NCBI GenBank assembly: GCA_964606165.1
Contig: CAZSFQ010000003.1
Span: 1 to 64,000, forward strand
Direction of reading: 5' to 3'
Source: UBA4923 sp964606165
GTDB lineage: Bacteria > Bacillota > Clostridia > Saccharofermentanales > DTU023
Length of the DNA: 64,000 nucleotides
Position numbers and translations under genes: made by a program. Positions 1-7,662 of this stretch are shown here, one piece after another. Position 1 is the stretch's first letter. The number at the start of each line of letters is the position of its first letter. The notes beneath the pieces were generated by a model. That model was not told the DNA's origin, searched no databases, and was given only the letters and a program-made list of their open reading frames with translations.

Positions 1-251
1 GGTCAGCAAACTCATACCCGTACCTTTTAATGTCTCTGCCACGCAAAATCGGTCGAATTATCTCAGCTGATTTTGGATCTGCTGCAATCAACTTGTTCTT
101 TGTCTCTTCAGTGATGATGAATGCTTCATTAAAGCCTGTCAGGATACCCCTATTTATGCTGATGTCCCATTCCCTAAGCGGCGTGCCTATGGCTTCAATT
201 TTCCTTTTTATGCTCTACTCAATCGGGGATAAGACTGCCCAGGTATCCATC
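1..251 (-). pseudogene. Decayed type IIG restriction/adenine methylase, specificity-domain fragment
   Basis: Read on the minus strand, this stretch encodes a TaqI-like C-terminal specificity domain of type IIG restriction enzymes and N6-adenine methylases. Recognisable pieces are WAVLSPIE, then GTPLREWDIS, GILTGFNEAFII and ILRGRDIKRYGYEFAD. These enzymes join a methyltransferase core to this DNA-recognition domain. The frame carries an in-frame TAG at 215-217, where the family usually has Gln (CAG to TAG would explain it). It is also cut at 251 by the IS21 element. A short matching segment (LQKNERL-like) lies beyond the IS at about 2717-2785, in another frame, so there is a frameshift as well. 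The fragment runs off the left edge. The gene is clearly dead; the family call rests on motif memory. Confidence 0.7.
247..251. repeat. Target-site duplication of the IS21 element, left copy
   Basis: CCATC lies immediately outside the TGT terminus at 252 and is repeated at 2712-2716, immediately outside the other terminus. An exact repeat at both junctions marks simple insertion. Confidence 0.8.
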
Positions 252-283
252 TGTAGCCGTCAAGTAGAAATTTACAATAAATG

Positions 284-1051
284 CTAACTATGTTTTCCAC
301 TGTCCTTTTCAAATATAAATTCCTGATGCTTCATTCTGAAGCTGTCCCCATCCATTTTCACGATCTCGGATCTGTGTAGCAGCCGATCAAAGATAGCAGT
401 CGTCGTTGCCGGGTCATCGGCCAACGCACTCCACAATTCGGGAGATCTGTTGGAGGTCAGGATGACGGCTGTTTTCTCATAGAGCTCGTGGATCAGGTGA
501 AAGAACATGGTCTGTTCTCTGGGATTACTTCCGAAATACATCAAATCATCGATAATCACCAGGTCGGATTTTTTGACGCGGTTCACCTTGATCTGGGATT
601 TACGCATGAAATCTTCGGTTTTCAGTGCTTCGAGGAGGCTGTTCATGGTGCAGTAGTAAACCTTAAGACCCTTTTGCATTGCGGCCAAGCCAAGTCCCAG
701 AGCTAGATGGGTTTTGCCCACGCCTGGCGGCCCCAAAAGAATCAGGTTATGGGCATCAAAGACCCAATGAAACTCCAATAATTCGTTGAGCTGCCGGTCA
801 GAGATGCCTGTCAGTTCGCCGATCCTAAATTCGTCGATCGTTTTTAGATAAGGGAATTGCGCCCAGCTTAACCGGCTTTTTAACCGCCTGTCTTCCAGCT
901 CGCTGGCTTCAATCTCCAAAAGGTACTCCAAGAATTCCAAATGCGTCCAGGAATCCTTTTGCGCCTGCCGTAAGATTTCCACGAGCTGATCTTTGATCGC
1001 GAAGAGTTTGAGTTGGGAGCAGTGTTCTTGCATCATCTTAATGGTATCCAC
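284..1051 (-). CDS. istB: IS21 transposition helper ATPase IstB
   Basis: This is a 255-residue AAA+ ATPase that assists the IstA transposase in target selection and strand transfer. A Walker A motif GPPGVGKT lies at residues 107-114 and a Walker B-like LVIIDDLMY near 164-172. 'LTSNRSPELW' is the arm after the second strand typical of IstB/DnaC-like proteins. The start is GTG at 1051 and shares its G with the istA stop (TAGTG), so the two genes are translationally coupled. Length and motifs are normal for the family, and nothing suggests inactivation. Confidence 0.95.
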   Translation of the reverse strand: MDTIKMMQEHCSQLKLFAIKDQLVEILRQAQKDSWTHLEFLEYLLEIEASELEDRRLKSRLSWAQFPYLKTIDEFRIGELTGISDRQLNELLEFHWVFDAHNLILLGPPGVGKTHLALGLGLAAMQKGLKVYYCTMNSLLEALKTEDFMRKSQIKVNRVKKSDLVIIDDLMYFGSNPREQTMFFHLIHELYEKTAVILTSNRSPELWSALADDPATTTAIFDRLLHRSEIVKMDGDSFRMKHQEFIFEKDSGKHS

Positions 1052-2601
1052 TAGTCGACCCCCAGTTTCAATAAGTAGGCGTCAACCGCCCGTTGTGGCG
1101 TACGCTCAAGTATCCGCTCTGTTTTTTCGTTATTTTCGAGAATCCTGATCGTCTCATGTTTCCTTGTCCAGGCATCCTCATAGGCCAGAAAGCTTTTGAA
1201 GGAGTTGGCGGAATAGGCTTCCTCTGTAATACAGCGTTCCAGGGCTGCTGTGACACTTTGCGGGTACTCTTGAATACATCGGATAAGTAATCTGTATTGA
1301 TCTTGACGATGCCTGGGATAGTTTTGCCATATCCCCTCGACGAAGCGTTTTGCCTTGTCTGTGAAGCCCAGCAACTGATAGGTTTTTTCTTTCAGTTCAA
1401 TCTGGGATTTTGAGGGCTTTCTTTCGTGGAGTTCGGAGCCGATCAGTTGACCTTTGGTTTTGCAAAGGGGGTGCCTTGCCAAAATTTCCTCCTGCAAAGG
1501 GTCCAGAATGAGCAGCTGGTCTTCTTCCAACCGAAGTCGCAGGCGTTGTGTCTTGAATCGATCATAGGTGCCCAAGGGCACGGCGTAGCGATTGGATTGA
1601 TACTGGATGCAATTGTCCTTGCGGACCGCTCTTGCTATACTCAGTTTGTAATTCTTGTCGAGAGTTACGGGATAGGCCGGAAGAAGATGTTTTTTCTCAA
1701 AGATGAACATTTTTTCCGGCCTTTGTTTTGTGAGATTGTGTTTGCGGCGGTTGCCGGTACGTTTCAGCCAGGCCAACGATCGTTGATTCCAATCGTCTAT
1801 GTCGATATAGCGCCTGTTTTGTGCGAAATTTCGCTTCACGAATTTCACAACGCTCTCCACCTTGCCTTTGGATTCCGGATCTGCCTTTCGGCACAATCTG
1901 ACCCGGAATCCTCTTGACTCCACATAAGCTTGAAAGGCAGCGGTCAGCATGAAATCGCCCACGTTTTCATCGACGGAGATGATCGTGTCCTGGTCATAAA
2001 CAAATTCTTCGGTCATGCCACCAAAGTAGGCCAAGGCAAGCTCATGGGCATGAATACCATCCTCCGTCGTAAAGGCCCGGTCCTGCCAATAGACGAATTT
2101 ATACCTTGAGTGGCACAAGACGAAGGCGATGAAATGGAGTTTGATAAAGCCGCCGTCTACCTTCTCCTGCTTGGTCTGACCCCAGTCAACCTGGGTTTGT
2201 TTTCCCGCAGCAAGCTCCGGTACGGCTATGTAGGTTCGAGACTTGGGATTTTTAACGATCCCCTCCATTTCTCTTATCTCTCGCACATAAAGCCGAACGG
2301 TGCTCTCCGCCACATCAAGGCCTTCATCTACTTCCAAAAGCCAGTCATAGATCTGCGCTGAACTCATGTGAGGATAAAGATCCAGCCACTCTAATATTAT
2401 TGAGCGATAAGGGTCGAGTTTCTTGCTCCGGGCCAATAAGTCATTGCACCAGGAGTCCAGCTCCTCGAGATTCATGTCCAAATACTTGTATACGGTAGGC
2501 CGGCTCAGCCCCGTTTCGTAAGCGATCTGGCTGATGCTAAACCCTTTGTTTCGTAGGGCGATAATCTGTCCGTACATAAAAATGCGTTCTTCCTTTCTCA
2601 T
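1051..2601 (-). CDS. istA: IS21 family transposase IstA
   Basis: This is a 516-residue DDE recombinase that cuts and joins the IS ends. An N-terminal helix-turn-helix (about residues 8-42, ISQIAYETGLSRPTVYKYL) binds the terminal repeats. The catalytic triad fits D139 (QVDWGQ), D203 (YDQD) and E249 (SKGKVES). A C-terminal beta-barrel-like region follows with YQSNRYAVP, typical of IstA. Length is normal for the family. The gene begins 110 bp inside the element end at 2711 and ends overlapping istB by one base. Confidence 0.95.
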   Translation of the reverse strand: MRKEERIFMYGQIIALRNKGFSISQIAYETGLSRPTVYKYLDMNLEELDSWCNDLLARSKKLDPYRSIILEWLDLYPHMSSAQIYDWLLEVDEGLDVAESTVRLYVREIREMEGIVKNPKSRTYIAVPELAAGKQTQVDWGQTKQEKVDGGFIKLHFIAFVLCHSRYKFVYWQDRAFTTEDGIHAHELALAYFGGMTEEFVYDQDTIISVDENVGDFMLTAAFQAYVESRGFRVRLCRKADPESKGKVESVVKFVKRNFAQNRRYIDIDDWNQRSLAWLKRTGNRRKHNLTKQRPEKMFIFEKKHLLPAYPVTLDKNYKLSIARAVRKDNCIQYQSNRYAVPLGTYDRFKTQRLRLRLEEDQLLILDPLQEEILARHPLCKTKGQLIGSELHERKPSKSQIELKEKTYQLLGFTDKAKRFVEGIWQNYPRHRQDQYRLLIRCIQEYPQSVTAALERCITEEAYSANSFKSFLAYEDAWTRKHETIRILENNEKTERILERTPQRAVDAYLLKLGVD

Positions 2602-2711
2602 TCCTGTCTCCCAATTCTCTTCGGTATTCCCATGAGAATTAGGATAGTCTCTTTTGAGAAAGTGTAAATTCTTATTTAGCAGTATTTGTAAAATCTAGAT
2701 TAGCAGTCACA

Positions 2712-2785
2712 CCATCCCTACAAATGATACGGTGTTGCTGTTCTGCTTTACAAAGCCGCTCATTTTTTTGCAATAAACTTTAGGA
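2712..2785 (-). pseudogene. Upstream remnant of the split type IIG restriction gene
   Basis: The minus-strand reading here gives LQKNERLCKAEQQH before the IS junction. This resembles the linker just upstream of the specificity domain in type IIG enzymes. Removing the IS and one CCATC copy joins it to the 1-251 fragment, but in a different frame, and a TAA precedes it. It is therefore a degraded relic. The recombinase gene starts 22 bp beyond its visible limit. Confidence 0.45.
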
Positions 2786-2806
2786 ATAGTGGGAGGATAG
2801 AATGCA

Positions 2807-3448
2807 ATGATTTATGGCTACATTCGCGTTAGTTGTGACAAGCAAACAGTTGAAAACCAGAGGTACGAAATAGAGAAATTCGTCTCACAAAACGATTTAT
2901 CAATTGATGGCTGGATCGAGGAAACAATCAGCGGAACTAAAAACTACGACAAGCGAAAGCTAGGGCAGTTACTAGCCCAAGTTGAGGAGGGTGACCTAAT
3001 TGTCTGTGCCGAATTGTCAAGACTGGGAAGAAGCATGTTTATGATTATGGACATACTTCATATTTGTCTCAACAAGAATTGTCGCGTTTGGACGATCAAG
3101 GATAATTATCGTCTCGGCGATGATATCCAAAGCAAAGTGCTTGCATTTGCATTTGGTTTGTCTGCGGAGATAGAGCGCAATTTGATTAGTCAACGTACTA
3201 AAGAAGCTTTAGCTCGTAAAAAGGCAGAAGGTGTCGTACTTGGAAGACCTTTGGGAAGAAGATCCGCAAAAGTGAAACTTACAGGTAAAGAAGAGTTTAT
3301 CCGAGATCTTCTAGCACATGGAGTCTCGAAAGTACAAATATCCAAAATTCTTAAGGTCAGTCGAAACACCTTGGATTCATTTATTAGACGAGAGAATATT
3401 GTGATAAGTGATACTGATTCAAACGAAAAAACTGCCATGAACATGTGA
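2807..3448 (+). CDS. Serine recombinase (resolvase/invertase family)
   Basis: This is a 213-residue small serine recombinase. The catalytic serine is S9 in YIRVS, and ELSRLGRS (69-76) is the family's arginine-bearing active-site segment. The long E helix and GRPLGRR lead to a C-terminal helix-turn-helix (GVSKVQISKILKVSRNTLDSFI). It resembles the DNA invertases of the Mpi/PinR type, which flip promoters or swap gene ends, but resolvase function is equally possible. A GGGAGG Shine-Dalgarno precedes ATG 2807. The gene is visibly more AT-rich than its neighbours, a sign of transfer. A large inverted repeat lies about 90 bp downstream and may be its site. Confidence 0.9.
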   Translation: MIYGYIRVSCDKQTVENQRYEIEKFVSQNDLSIDGWIEETISGTKNYDKRKLGQLLAQVEEGDLIVCAELSRLGRSMFMIMDILHICLNKNCRVWTIKDNYRLGDDIQSKVLAFAFGLSAEIERNLISQRTKEALARKKAEGVVLGRPLGRRSAKVKLTGKEEFIRDLLAHGVSKVQISKILKVSRNTLDSFIRRENIVISDTDSNEKTAMNM

Positions 3449-3530
3449 GGGTATATCTGGCGTTATAATGCCACTGGAGTTCCAACTCTTCATCAGACTA
3501 TCTGTTAGGCAACACGTGATTGATACTGAT

Positions 3531-3587
3531 GTTACTGCTAGCGTCAAATGATTCGGCTATTTCCGGTCATTTGACGATGGAAGTAAC
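3531..3587. repeat. Long interrupted inverted repeat downstream of the recombinase
   Basis: The perfect 10-bp arms CGTCAAATGA (3542-3551) and TCATTTGACG (3567-3576) are separated by 15 bp. Outer GTTAC (3531-3535) and GTAAC (3583-3587) extend the symmetry. There is no T-run, so it does not look like a terminator. Its position after a serine recombinase gene makes a crossover or binding site possible. The rest of the 3449-3745 gap shows no gene. Confidence 0.5.
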
Positions 3588-3745
3588 GAATACGTCAAGC
3601 GATCAAGTCCGCATAGTTGGTGTAAATTCACAAACTAAGAGATGAGCCGCATCCGGTATATCTATTACTAAACTCTAACAAGCACCGACCATGTATAAGG
3701 TGGCCGTCGGAATTATCTCGTGTGGCAAATTCCAACCTGATTAGC

Positions 3746-4810
3746 CTACCCGTCCTGACCTTCCCCCACCTTTACATAACCCGTCGCCGGACCAGCATCC
3801 ACCTTCCGTATATAACCTTCCTTCACCAAATTCCCCAGAGCCCGTTCAACCGTCGACTGACTGATATCCGGACATAAAGTCAAAATCTCCTGTTTGGTGA
3901 TCTTGCCTAGCCTTCGGTCAAAAATGCCCTTGACCCGGTCCGCTTTACTGCCCTTGGGGTGAATAAGGTGTTCCACCCGGTCTTCAAATTCGTGGTAGGC
4001 CTTGATCAGGATGCCCAGGAAATAACGCAAAAAAGGTTCATAGGTGTTCTTATTCTCCCGCCATTGCCAGGAAGCTGCTTGCAGGGCCTCATAATAGGAA
4101 TCTTTGGTTTTTTCAGTCAACATCTCCAAACTGACGTATTTGCCCACCCAATAACCAGCCTGGTAAAGCGCGAGGAGGGTGAGCAAACGGCTCATGCGGC
4201 CGTTGCCGTCGTTGAAAGGATGGATACATAAAAAATCCAGAATGAACATGGCGGTCAAAATCAAGGGATCATGTTGATTGGCCTGGATCGCCTTCCCATA
4301 GGCTCTGCAGAGCTCTTCCATATGGTCAGGCGTCAGATGTGCCGGCGTCGGCTCAAAACGGACCCGTGTCCGCCCCTGGGCATCCACTTCAGCGATCACA
4401 TTATCGGTCTTTTTGTAGATCCCGCCCGTAGAGGATCGGGAAAAGGAATAGAGATCCCGGTGGAGCTGCAAAATGGCATTGGGTTGGATGGGTATGTGAT
4501 CGTAGCTCTCGTGGATGAGGGCAAGCACCTCACGGTAGCCGGCAATCTCCTCTTCCGAACGGTTGCGGGGTTCAGACTTCTCAAGAACAATCTCTCTAAT
4601 ACGACTATCCGTAGTGGAGATGCCCTCAATCCGGTTGGATGCTCCCACACTCTGGATTTTGGCAACTTGAAGGAGAGTCTCCAGTTCATCCGCATGGGCT
4701 TCCGCAAAAAGATCCTGGCGCCCCTTATGCTCGCGGATGGTTGAAATCAGGCCGACCATCTCCGGCGTCAGGTAGTCAGCAGGTTTATCCTGATAGTCAA
4801 AAATGTGCAC
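3746..4810 (-). CDS. Fic family protein with C-terminal winged helix
   Basis: Fic enzymes usually transfer AMP from ATP to a protein hydroxyl. This 354-residue protein has the complete active-site motif HPFNDGNGR (197-205). An N-terminal inhibitory helix motif SNRIEG (58-63, the S/TxxxE pattern) marks a class II, self-restrained Fic. The N-terminal DUF4172-like segment and a C-terminal winged-helix region (about 300-345, TKQEILTLCPDISQSTVERALGNL) complete the common Fic/wHTH layout. The start is GTG at 4810 with GGGAG about 9 bases upstream. The Shine-Dalgarno sits inside one copy of a 13-bp repeat found seven times around here, so autoregulation is plausible. The target protein is unknown. 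Confidence 0.9.
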   Translation of the reverse strand: MHIFDYQDKPADYLTPEMVGLISTIREHKGRQDLFAEAHADELETLLQVAKIQSVGASNRIEGISTTDSRIREIVLEKSEPRNRSEEEIAGYREVLALIHESYDHIPIQPNAILQLHRDLYSFSRSSTGGIYKKTDNVIAEVDAQGRTRVRFEPTPAHLTPDHMEELCRAYGKAIQANQHDPLILTAMFILDFLCIHPFNDGNGRMSRLLTLLALYQAGYWVGKYVSLEMLTEKTKDSYYEALQAASWQWRENKNTYEPFLRYFLGILIKAYHEFEDRVEHLIHPKGSKADRVKGIFDRRLGKITKQEILTLCPDISQSTVERALGNLVKEGYIRKVDAGPATGYVKVGEGQDG

Positions 4811-4813
4811 CGC

Positions 4814-4889
4814 TTATCTCCCTCATTGCAATTTATCTACACCATATTACCATCAAATGATGCAGATAGTAAGTTTATGAGGCAGATAA
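4814..4889. promoter_or_regulatory. Operator-like array in front of fic (four copies of a 13-mer)
   Basis: Copies of ATGAKGCAGATAA lie at 4814-4826 (minus, one mismatch), 4833-4845 (minus, degenerate), 4857-4869 (plus, last base differs) and 4877-4889 (plus, exact). Same-strand neighbours are offset by 19-20 bp, about two helical turns. The inner pair is divergent. The array covers the fic promoter region and ribosome-binding site and the stretch after the radical SAM gene. Confidence 0.6.
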
Positions 4890-4970
4890 ACAGCCTCAGA
4901 CAAGATTGCTTTGAGACTCCTATGACGATTCTGTTCAGAACAAGTATTGCTTGTCAGACTCTGCTTTTCC

Positions 4971-6356
4971 CTACCTGTACAGCGTCCTCCCGTCCTGCGC
5001 CGTCAAATTATAAGCACAAAAAGGAATCAGCCTCTTCCCCTCCGCAATATGGATATAACAATCCCTCAGCCTCTCCAAATCCAAATTCCAAGCATCCATG
5101 AAAGTCATGGCCGAGATGGCTAATTGCCTGTTCCTCAAAGAATCCAAAAAGTCATCAAGAGAATCCGTACTGGTCCCCTTGACCGACATGGCCGGCCTCA
5201 CCCTGGCCTGACCCTTCCAGGCCTTGGCCACATAAGCCCTGGCCTGGCTGGCCCTGTCAGCCGCCTTGGGAAGCGGGGAACCACAGCCACAGGCGGGAGC
5301 CTCCGGAACCGGAGACCCGCAACCACAGCTGGATGCCTTCCCGCTTGCCTTGACCCGGAAAGATCCATCCCGGTTGACTAAAAAACTTCCGGAAAAAGAA
5401 CAATAAGCATTTTCTGCTTCAGCGGGTGAAAAATCCGTCATCTTCATCTGGCCCTCTGTTTGAACCTTAATGGCATGAAGCAGATGCGAAAGCGTAAACC
5501 TGTTAATTGGAGCCCCTTGCGGGAACCTCCCCGCAAAAGTCATGGGCTGGAAATGGACCCCCGTTACAGTTGGAATATTGGCTGCCGCAAACCTTAGAAT
5601 ATCCCCAACCTGATTGGTGTTCGTCCCATCCTTCAAGGTCGGGACCAAAACCACCCCGATCCCTGCCTCCCTGCAGGCCTCAATGGCCTCTTTCTTGGTC
5701 TGGAAGAGATCCCTGCCCCTGATCTCCCGGTAGACTTCATCGGTGACTCCATCAAACTGAAGAAAGACACAGTCAAGCCCCGCTTCAGCCAGAAACTTGG
5801 CATAGTTATCTTCCTCCGCCAAACGGATCCCGTTGGTATTGAGCTGAAAAAAAGGATGGCCCATCTCTTTGCCTTTAATGATCAGTTGGGGGATATCATC
5901 TCTTACCGTCGGTTCACCCCCCGACAACTGGATATTAAGAGGACCTCCCCGGGTCAAAAGATCTTCCAGCGTATCCAGCAGTTCATCCAAGGGCGGATCG
6001 TTTTCCTCATCCCCGCTCGAGGCAAAACAGATGGGGCAGCCCAGATTACAACGGTCCGTCACCTCCAAAAGAACACAGCAGCTGTGCTGCTGGTGATCCG
6101 GGCAAAGACCGCAGTCAAAAGGACAGCCATGCTCGACCGTAGTCGCGGGATTAATGGGAGTCGACGGCTCCTTGATCCGGTTCCAGTCCTCATAGGGAAG
6201 ATGACCTCCCCAGACCTCCACCTCATAATCCCCGTGATCGGGACAGGATTTTTCCATGTAAACTGCCTGGCCTCGCTTAACGCGCTTGGCAGGAATTTTC
6301 TTCAAACAGACGGGGCAGACAGATTCCGTCCAGCTCAAAACTTGCGTATCAGTCAT
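4971..6356 (-). CDS. trsS: Radical SAM protein of the TrsS type
   Basis: This is a 461-residue radical SAM enzyme. The cluster-binding CxxxCxxC is C103/C107/C110 in CNLGCPIC, and LSGGEPT (144-150) is the SAM-contacting motif. The N-terminus has a zinc-ribbon-like CPVC (14-17) with C38, and a second CxxxCxxC at 78-85 (CPFDCGLC). The overall layout resembles the MJ0619/tetraether-synthase branch and the family I recall as radical SAM (seleno)protein TrsS (DVU_1554). An unusual tail insert has CGCGSP twice (344-349, 356-361). Start ATG 6356 has AAAGGAGG upstream. Neighbours are the TrsM-type methyltransferase and the Mo-hydroxylase, so a cofactor or maturation role is likely; the reaction is unknown. 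Confidence 0.8.
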   Translation of the reverse strand: MTDTQVLSWTESVCPVCLKKIPAKRVKRGQAVYMEKSCPDHGDYEVEVWGGHLPYEDWNRIKEPSTPINPATTVEHGCPFDCGLCPDHQQHSCCVLLEVTDRCNLGCPICFASSGDEENDPPLDELLDTLEDLLTRGGPLNIQLSGGEPTVRDDIPQLIIKGKEMGHPFFQLNTNGIRLAEEDNYAKFLAEAGLDCVFLQFDGVTDEVYREIRGRDLFQTKKEAIEACREAGIGVVLVPTLKDGTNTNQVGDILRFAAANIPTVTGVHFQPMTFAGRFPQGAPINRFTLSHLLHAIKVQTEGQMKMTDFSPAEAENAYCSFSGSFLVNRDGSFRVKASGKASSCGCGSPVPEAPACGCGSPLPKAADRASQARAYVAKAWKGQARVRPAMSVKGTSTDSLDDFLDSLRNRQLAISAMTFMDAWNLDLERLRDCYIHIAEGKRLIPFCAYNLTAQDGRTLYR

Positions 6357-6368
6357 CTTGTCCCTCCT

Positions 6369-6425
6369 TTATCTGCCTCATTTGAGAAGAAATGAGGCAG
6401 ATAATCCTCCCCATGATGCAGATAT
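6369..6425. promoter_or_regulatory. Operator-like array upstream of trsS (three copies of the 13-mer)
   Basis: ATGAKGCAGATAA occurs at 6369-6381 (minus, exact), 6392-6404 (plus, exact) and 6413-6425 (plus, last base differs). The first two form an 11-bp-arm inverted repeat. The last two are offset by 21 bp. The first copy abuts the trsS Shine-Dalgarno. This matches the fic-side array in sequence, spacing and divergence. Confidence 0.65.
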
Positions 6426-6428
6426 TTA

Positions 6429-6851
6429 TCACTCATCCAGGATCCCGTACTCCTCCAAAAGCTCCACCATCTTGTAGTAGCCGGCCTCAATGATGCCGGG
6501 GCAGACCTTCCTAGAATACTCCTTATCCCCCTTGATAATGTCATAGCAGCGATCAGTACCGTACTCTTCCTTGAACCAATCCACGTACTTTTTGATCATC
6601 TCCTTGTACTTTTCATGAGGGATGTCATGGGCCTCCCCCTTGCCCGCGTAAAAGCCCAGGGCAGCCGCCCCTCCGGTCAGGACCCCGCAGGCGCTGCCGG
6701 CATCCCCCATACCGCCGGTCAGGCCCGACATAGCCCTGATCAGGCCGGGATTCTCCTGGCCGGTTAGTTCCAGGGCCAGCTTTGCCATGACCTGGGAGCA
6801 ACCTCCAATGCCCTGCTTTTTTAGTTCCAGCAGCACCATTTCAAAATCCAT
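6429..6851 (-). CDS. C_GCAxxG_C_C family protein
   Basis: This 140-residue protein shows the spaced cysteines of the C_GCAxxG_C_C family: GGCSQ near the N-terminus, SACGVLTGG (the GCAxxG equivalent), DRCYDII and KVCPG. Such proteins are thought to bind a metal or Fe-S cofactor, and their function is open. I chose ATG 6851 because AAGGAG lies 8-9 bases upstream; an in-frame TTG at 6857 would also overlap the previous stop. It corresponds to the DVU_1555-type member of the recalled cluster. It lies 2 bp after the methyltransferase stop and is clearly in the same operon. Confidence 0.85.
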   Translation of the reverse strand: MDFEMVLLELKKQGIGGCSQVMAKLALELTGQENPGLIRAMSGLTGGMGDAGSACGVLTGGAAALGFYAGKGEAHDIPHEKYKEMIKKYVDWFKEEYGTDRCYDIIKGDKEYSRKVCPGIIEAGYYKMVELLEEYGILDE

Positions 6852-6853
6852 GG

Positions 6854-7444
6854 TCAACTCCTTGCTTTTATCTTTTTATAAACCCCGCTGAAATAGCGGT
6901 CACCCTCACAAGTTTTCGGGTACTTGCTTCCCGTCATCCAGATCCAGCGGGCAATAAAAGGTTTTAAATGGTCTGACTCATCCTGCCAGTTGACAAGGTC
7001 AAAGCCTTTTAATGTGAAAGGTTGATCTTTTGTCACATCCTGGATCAGGAAGAGACCTTGCTCTTTCAAAACTCTGCGAACTTCTTTCAGTACCTGCTCC
7101 TTATCCTCCAATAAAGAAAAACTGCACTCACAAAGGACGGCGTCAAAAAAACGGTTCGGGAAGGGTAATCTTTCGCCTCCCTCCCAGTGATTCAGGCTTG
7201 CCTTCTTTAGCTTTGGGTGCTTGGTCAGGGCGTGGTCCAGCACCTTCTTTCGGTCCACTCCCCAGGCCTCCATCCCGTAGTCCTGGAGGATGATCAGGCT
7301 GTCGCCTGTGCCGCAGCAAAGATCCAGGATTCGGGCACCCTTATGTAAACCGCTCCTTTTAATTAGCGACCGGGTCGTCTCCCCGCCGCCCGGATGGCCC
7401 AGGTCAAAGGCGCGCCAGGCCTGGCTTTCGTGAAAGCGGGTCAC
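6854..7444 (-). CDS. trsM: SAM-dependent methyltransferase, TrsM type
   Basis: This is a class I methyltransferase of 196 residues from the GTG at 7444, which overlaps the previous stop as GTGA. An upstream in-frame extension to 7528 is coded over the preceding gene and is unlikely. Motif I is ILDLCCGTGDS, the Asp after beta-2 is in GVDRKK, and LPFPNRFFDAVLCECSF is motif II-like. The CC before GTGDS is notable because related proteins can carry selenocysteine near there; here both are ordinary Cys. It matches the DVU_1556 position in the cluster. The substrate is unknown; a small molecule made for the Mo-enzyme is one guess. Confidence 0.8.
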   Translation of the reverse strand: MTRFHESQAWRAFDLGHPGGGETTRSLIKRSGLHKGARILDLCCGTGDSLIILQDYGMEAWGVDRKKVLDHALTKHPKLKKASLNHWEGGERLPFPNRFFDAVLCECSFSLLEDKEQVLKEVRRVLKEQGLFLIQDVTKDQPFTLKGFDLVNWQDESDHLKPFIARWIWMTGSKYPKTCEGDRYFSGVYKKIKARS

Positions 7445-7662
7445 TTGTCCTCCAGGGCCTGCTCCACTTCCAGGATTTTGCCCACGGCCAGTTCCTCCGG
7501 GATCAGGCTTTGCCCGCACTTGGGGCATCTGGGCATGAGAATGGGAAAGTCATTGCCCAGGTAGTGAAGGGTAATCTCACCGTTTTCCAGGGGGACATGA
7601 CAGCAGCCGCAGAACAGTTCCTCTTCCGTCAAATCGAACACTTCATGGTATCGGGTACTCAT
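7441..7662 (-). CDS. Small double-CxxC redox protein (DVU_1557 type)
   Basis: This 73-residue protein has FCGCCHVPL near residue 18 and RCPKCGQSL near 45, a zinc-ribbon or rubredoxin-like pair of cysteine knuckles. It overlaps both neighbours by 4 bp (ATGA upstream, GTGA downstream), so its translation is coupled to the large oxidoreductase and the methyltransferase. I recall the equivalent Desulfovibrio gene as 'DVU_1557 family redox protein'. Electron transfer or metal sequestration are both possible. Confidence 0.75.
   Translation of the reverse strand: MSTRYHEVFDLTEEELFCGCCHVPLENGEITLHYLGNDFPILMPRCPKCGQSLIPEELAVGKILEVEQALEDK

Larger units (their letters stand above)
252..2711 (-). mobile_element. 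Complete IS21-family insertion sequence
   Basis: The element carries istA and istB and has matching ends. The low-coordinate end starts TGTAGCC at 252. The other end, read inward from 2711, starts TGTGACT. Both continue into an AGA-TTTACA-TGCTAA block, and the istA end has a further TTTACA repeat near 2650, as is usual for the multiple terminal repeats of IS21. The pentamer CCATC flanks both ends (247-251 and 2712-2716), a 5-bp target duplication in the size range of this family. Both genes are intact, so the copy may still be active. It interrupts a decayed restriction gene. Confidence 0.9.

Noticed and set aside
3504..3510. GTTAGGC, like an integron attC core
   Set aside because: No matching RYYYAAC partner at attC distance, no integrase and no cassette array; likely chance.
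6854..7528. Longer methyltransferase start at 7528
   Set aside because: The extra residues (Gly/Pro-rich) are coded over the CxxC gene; GTG 7444 gives the usual 4-bp overlap.
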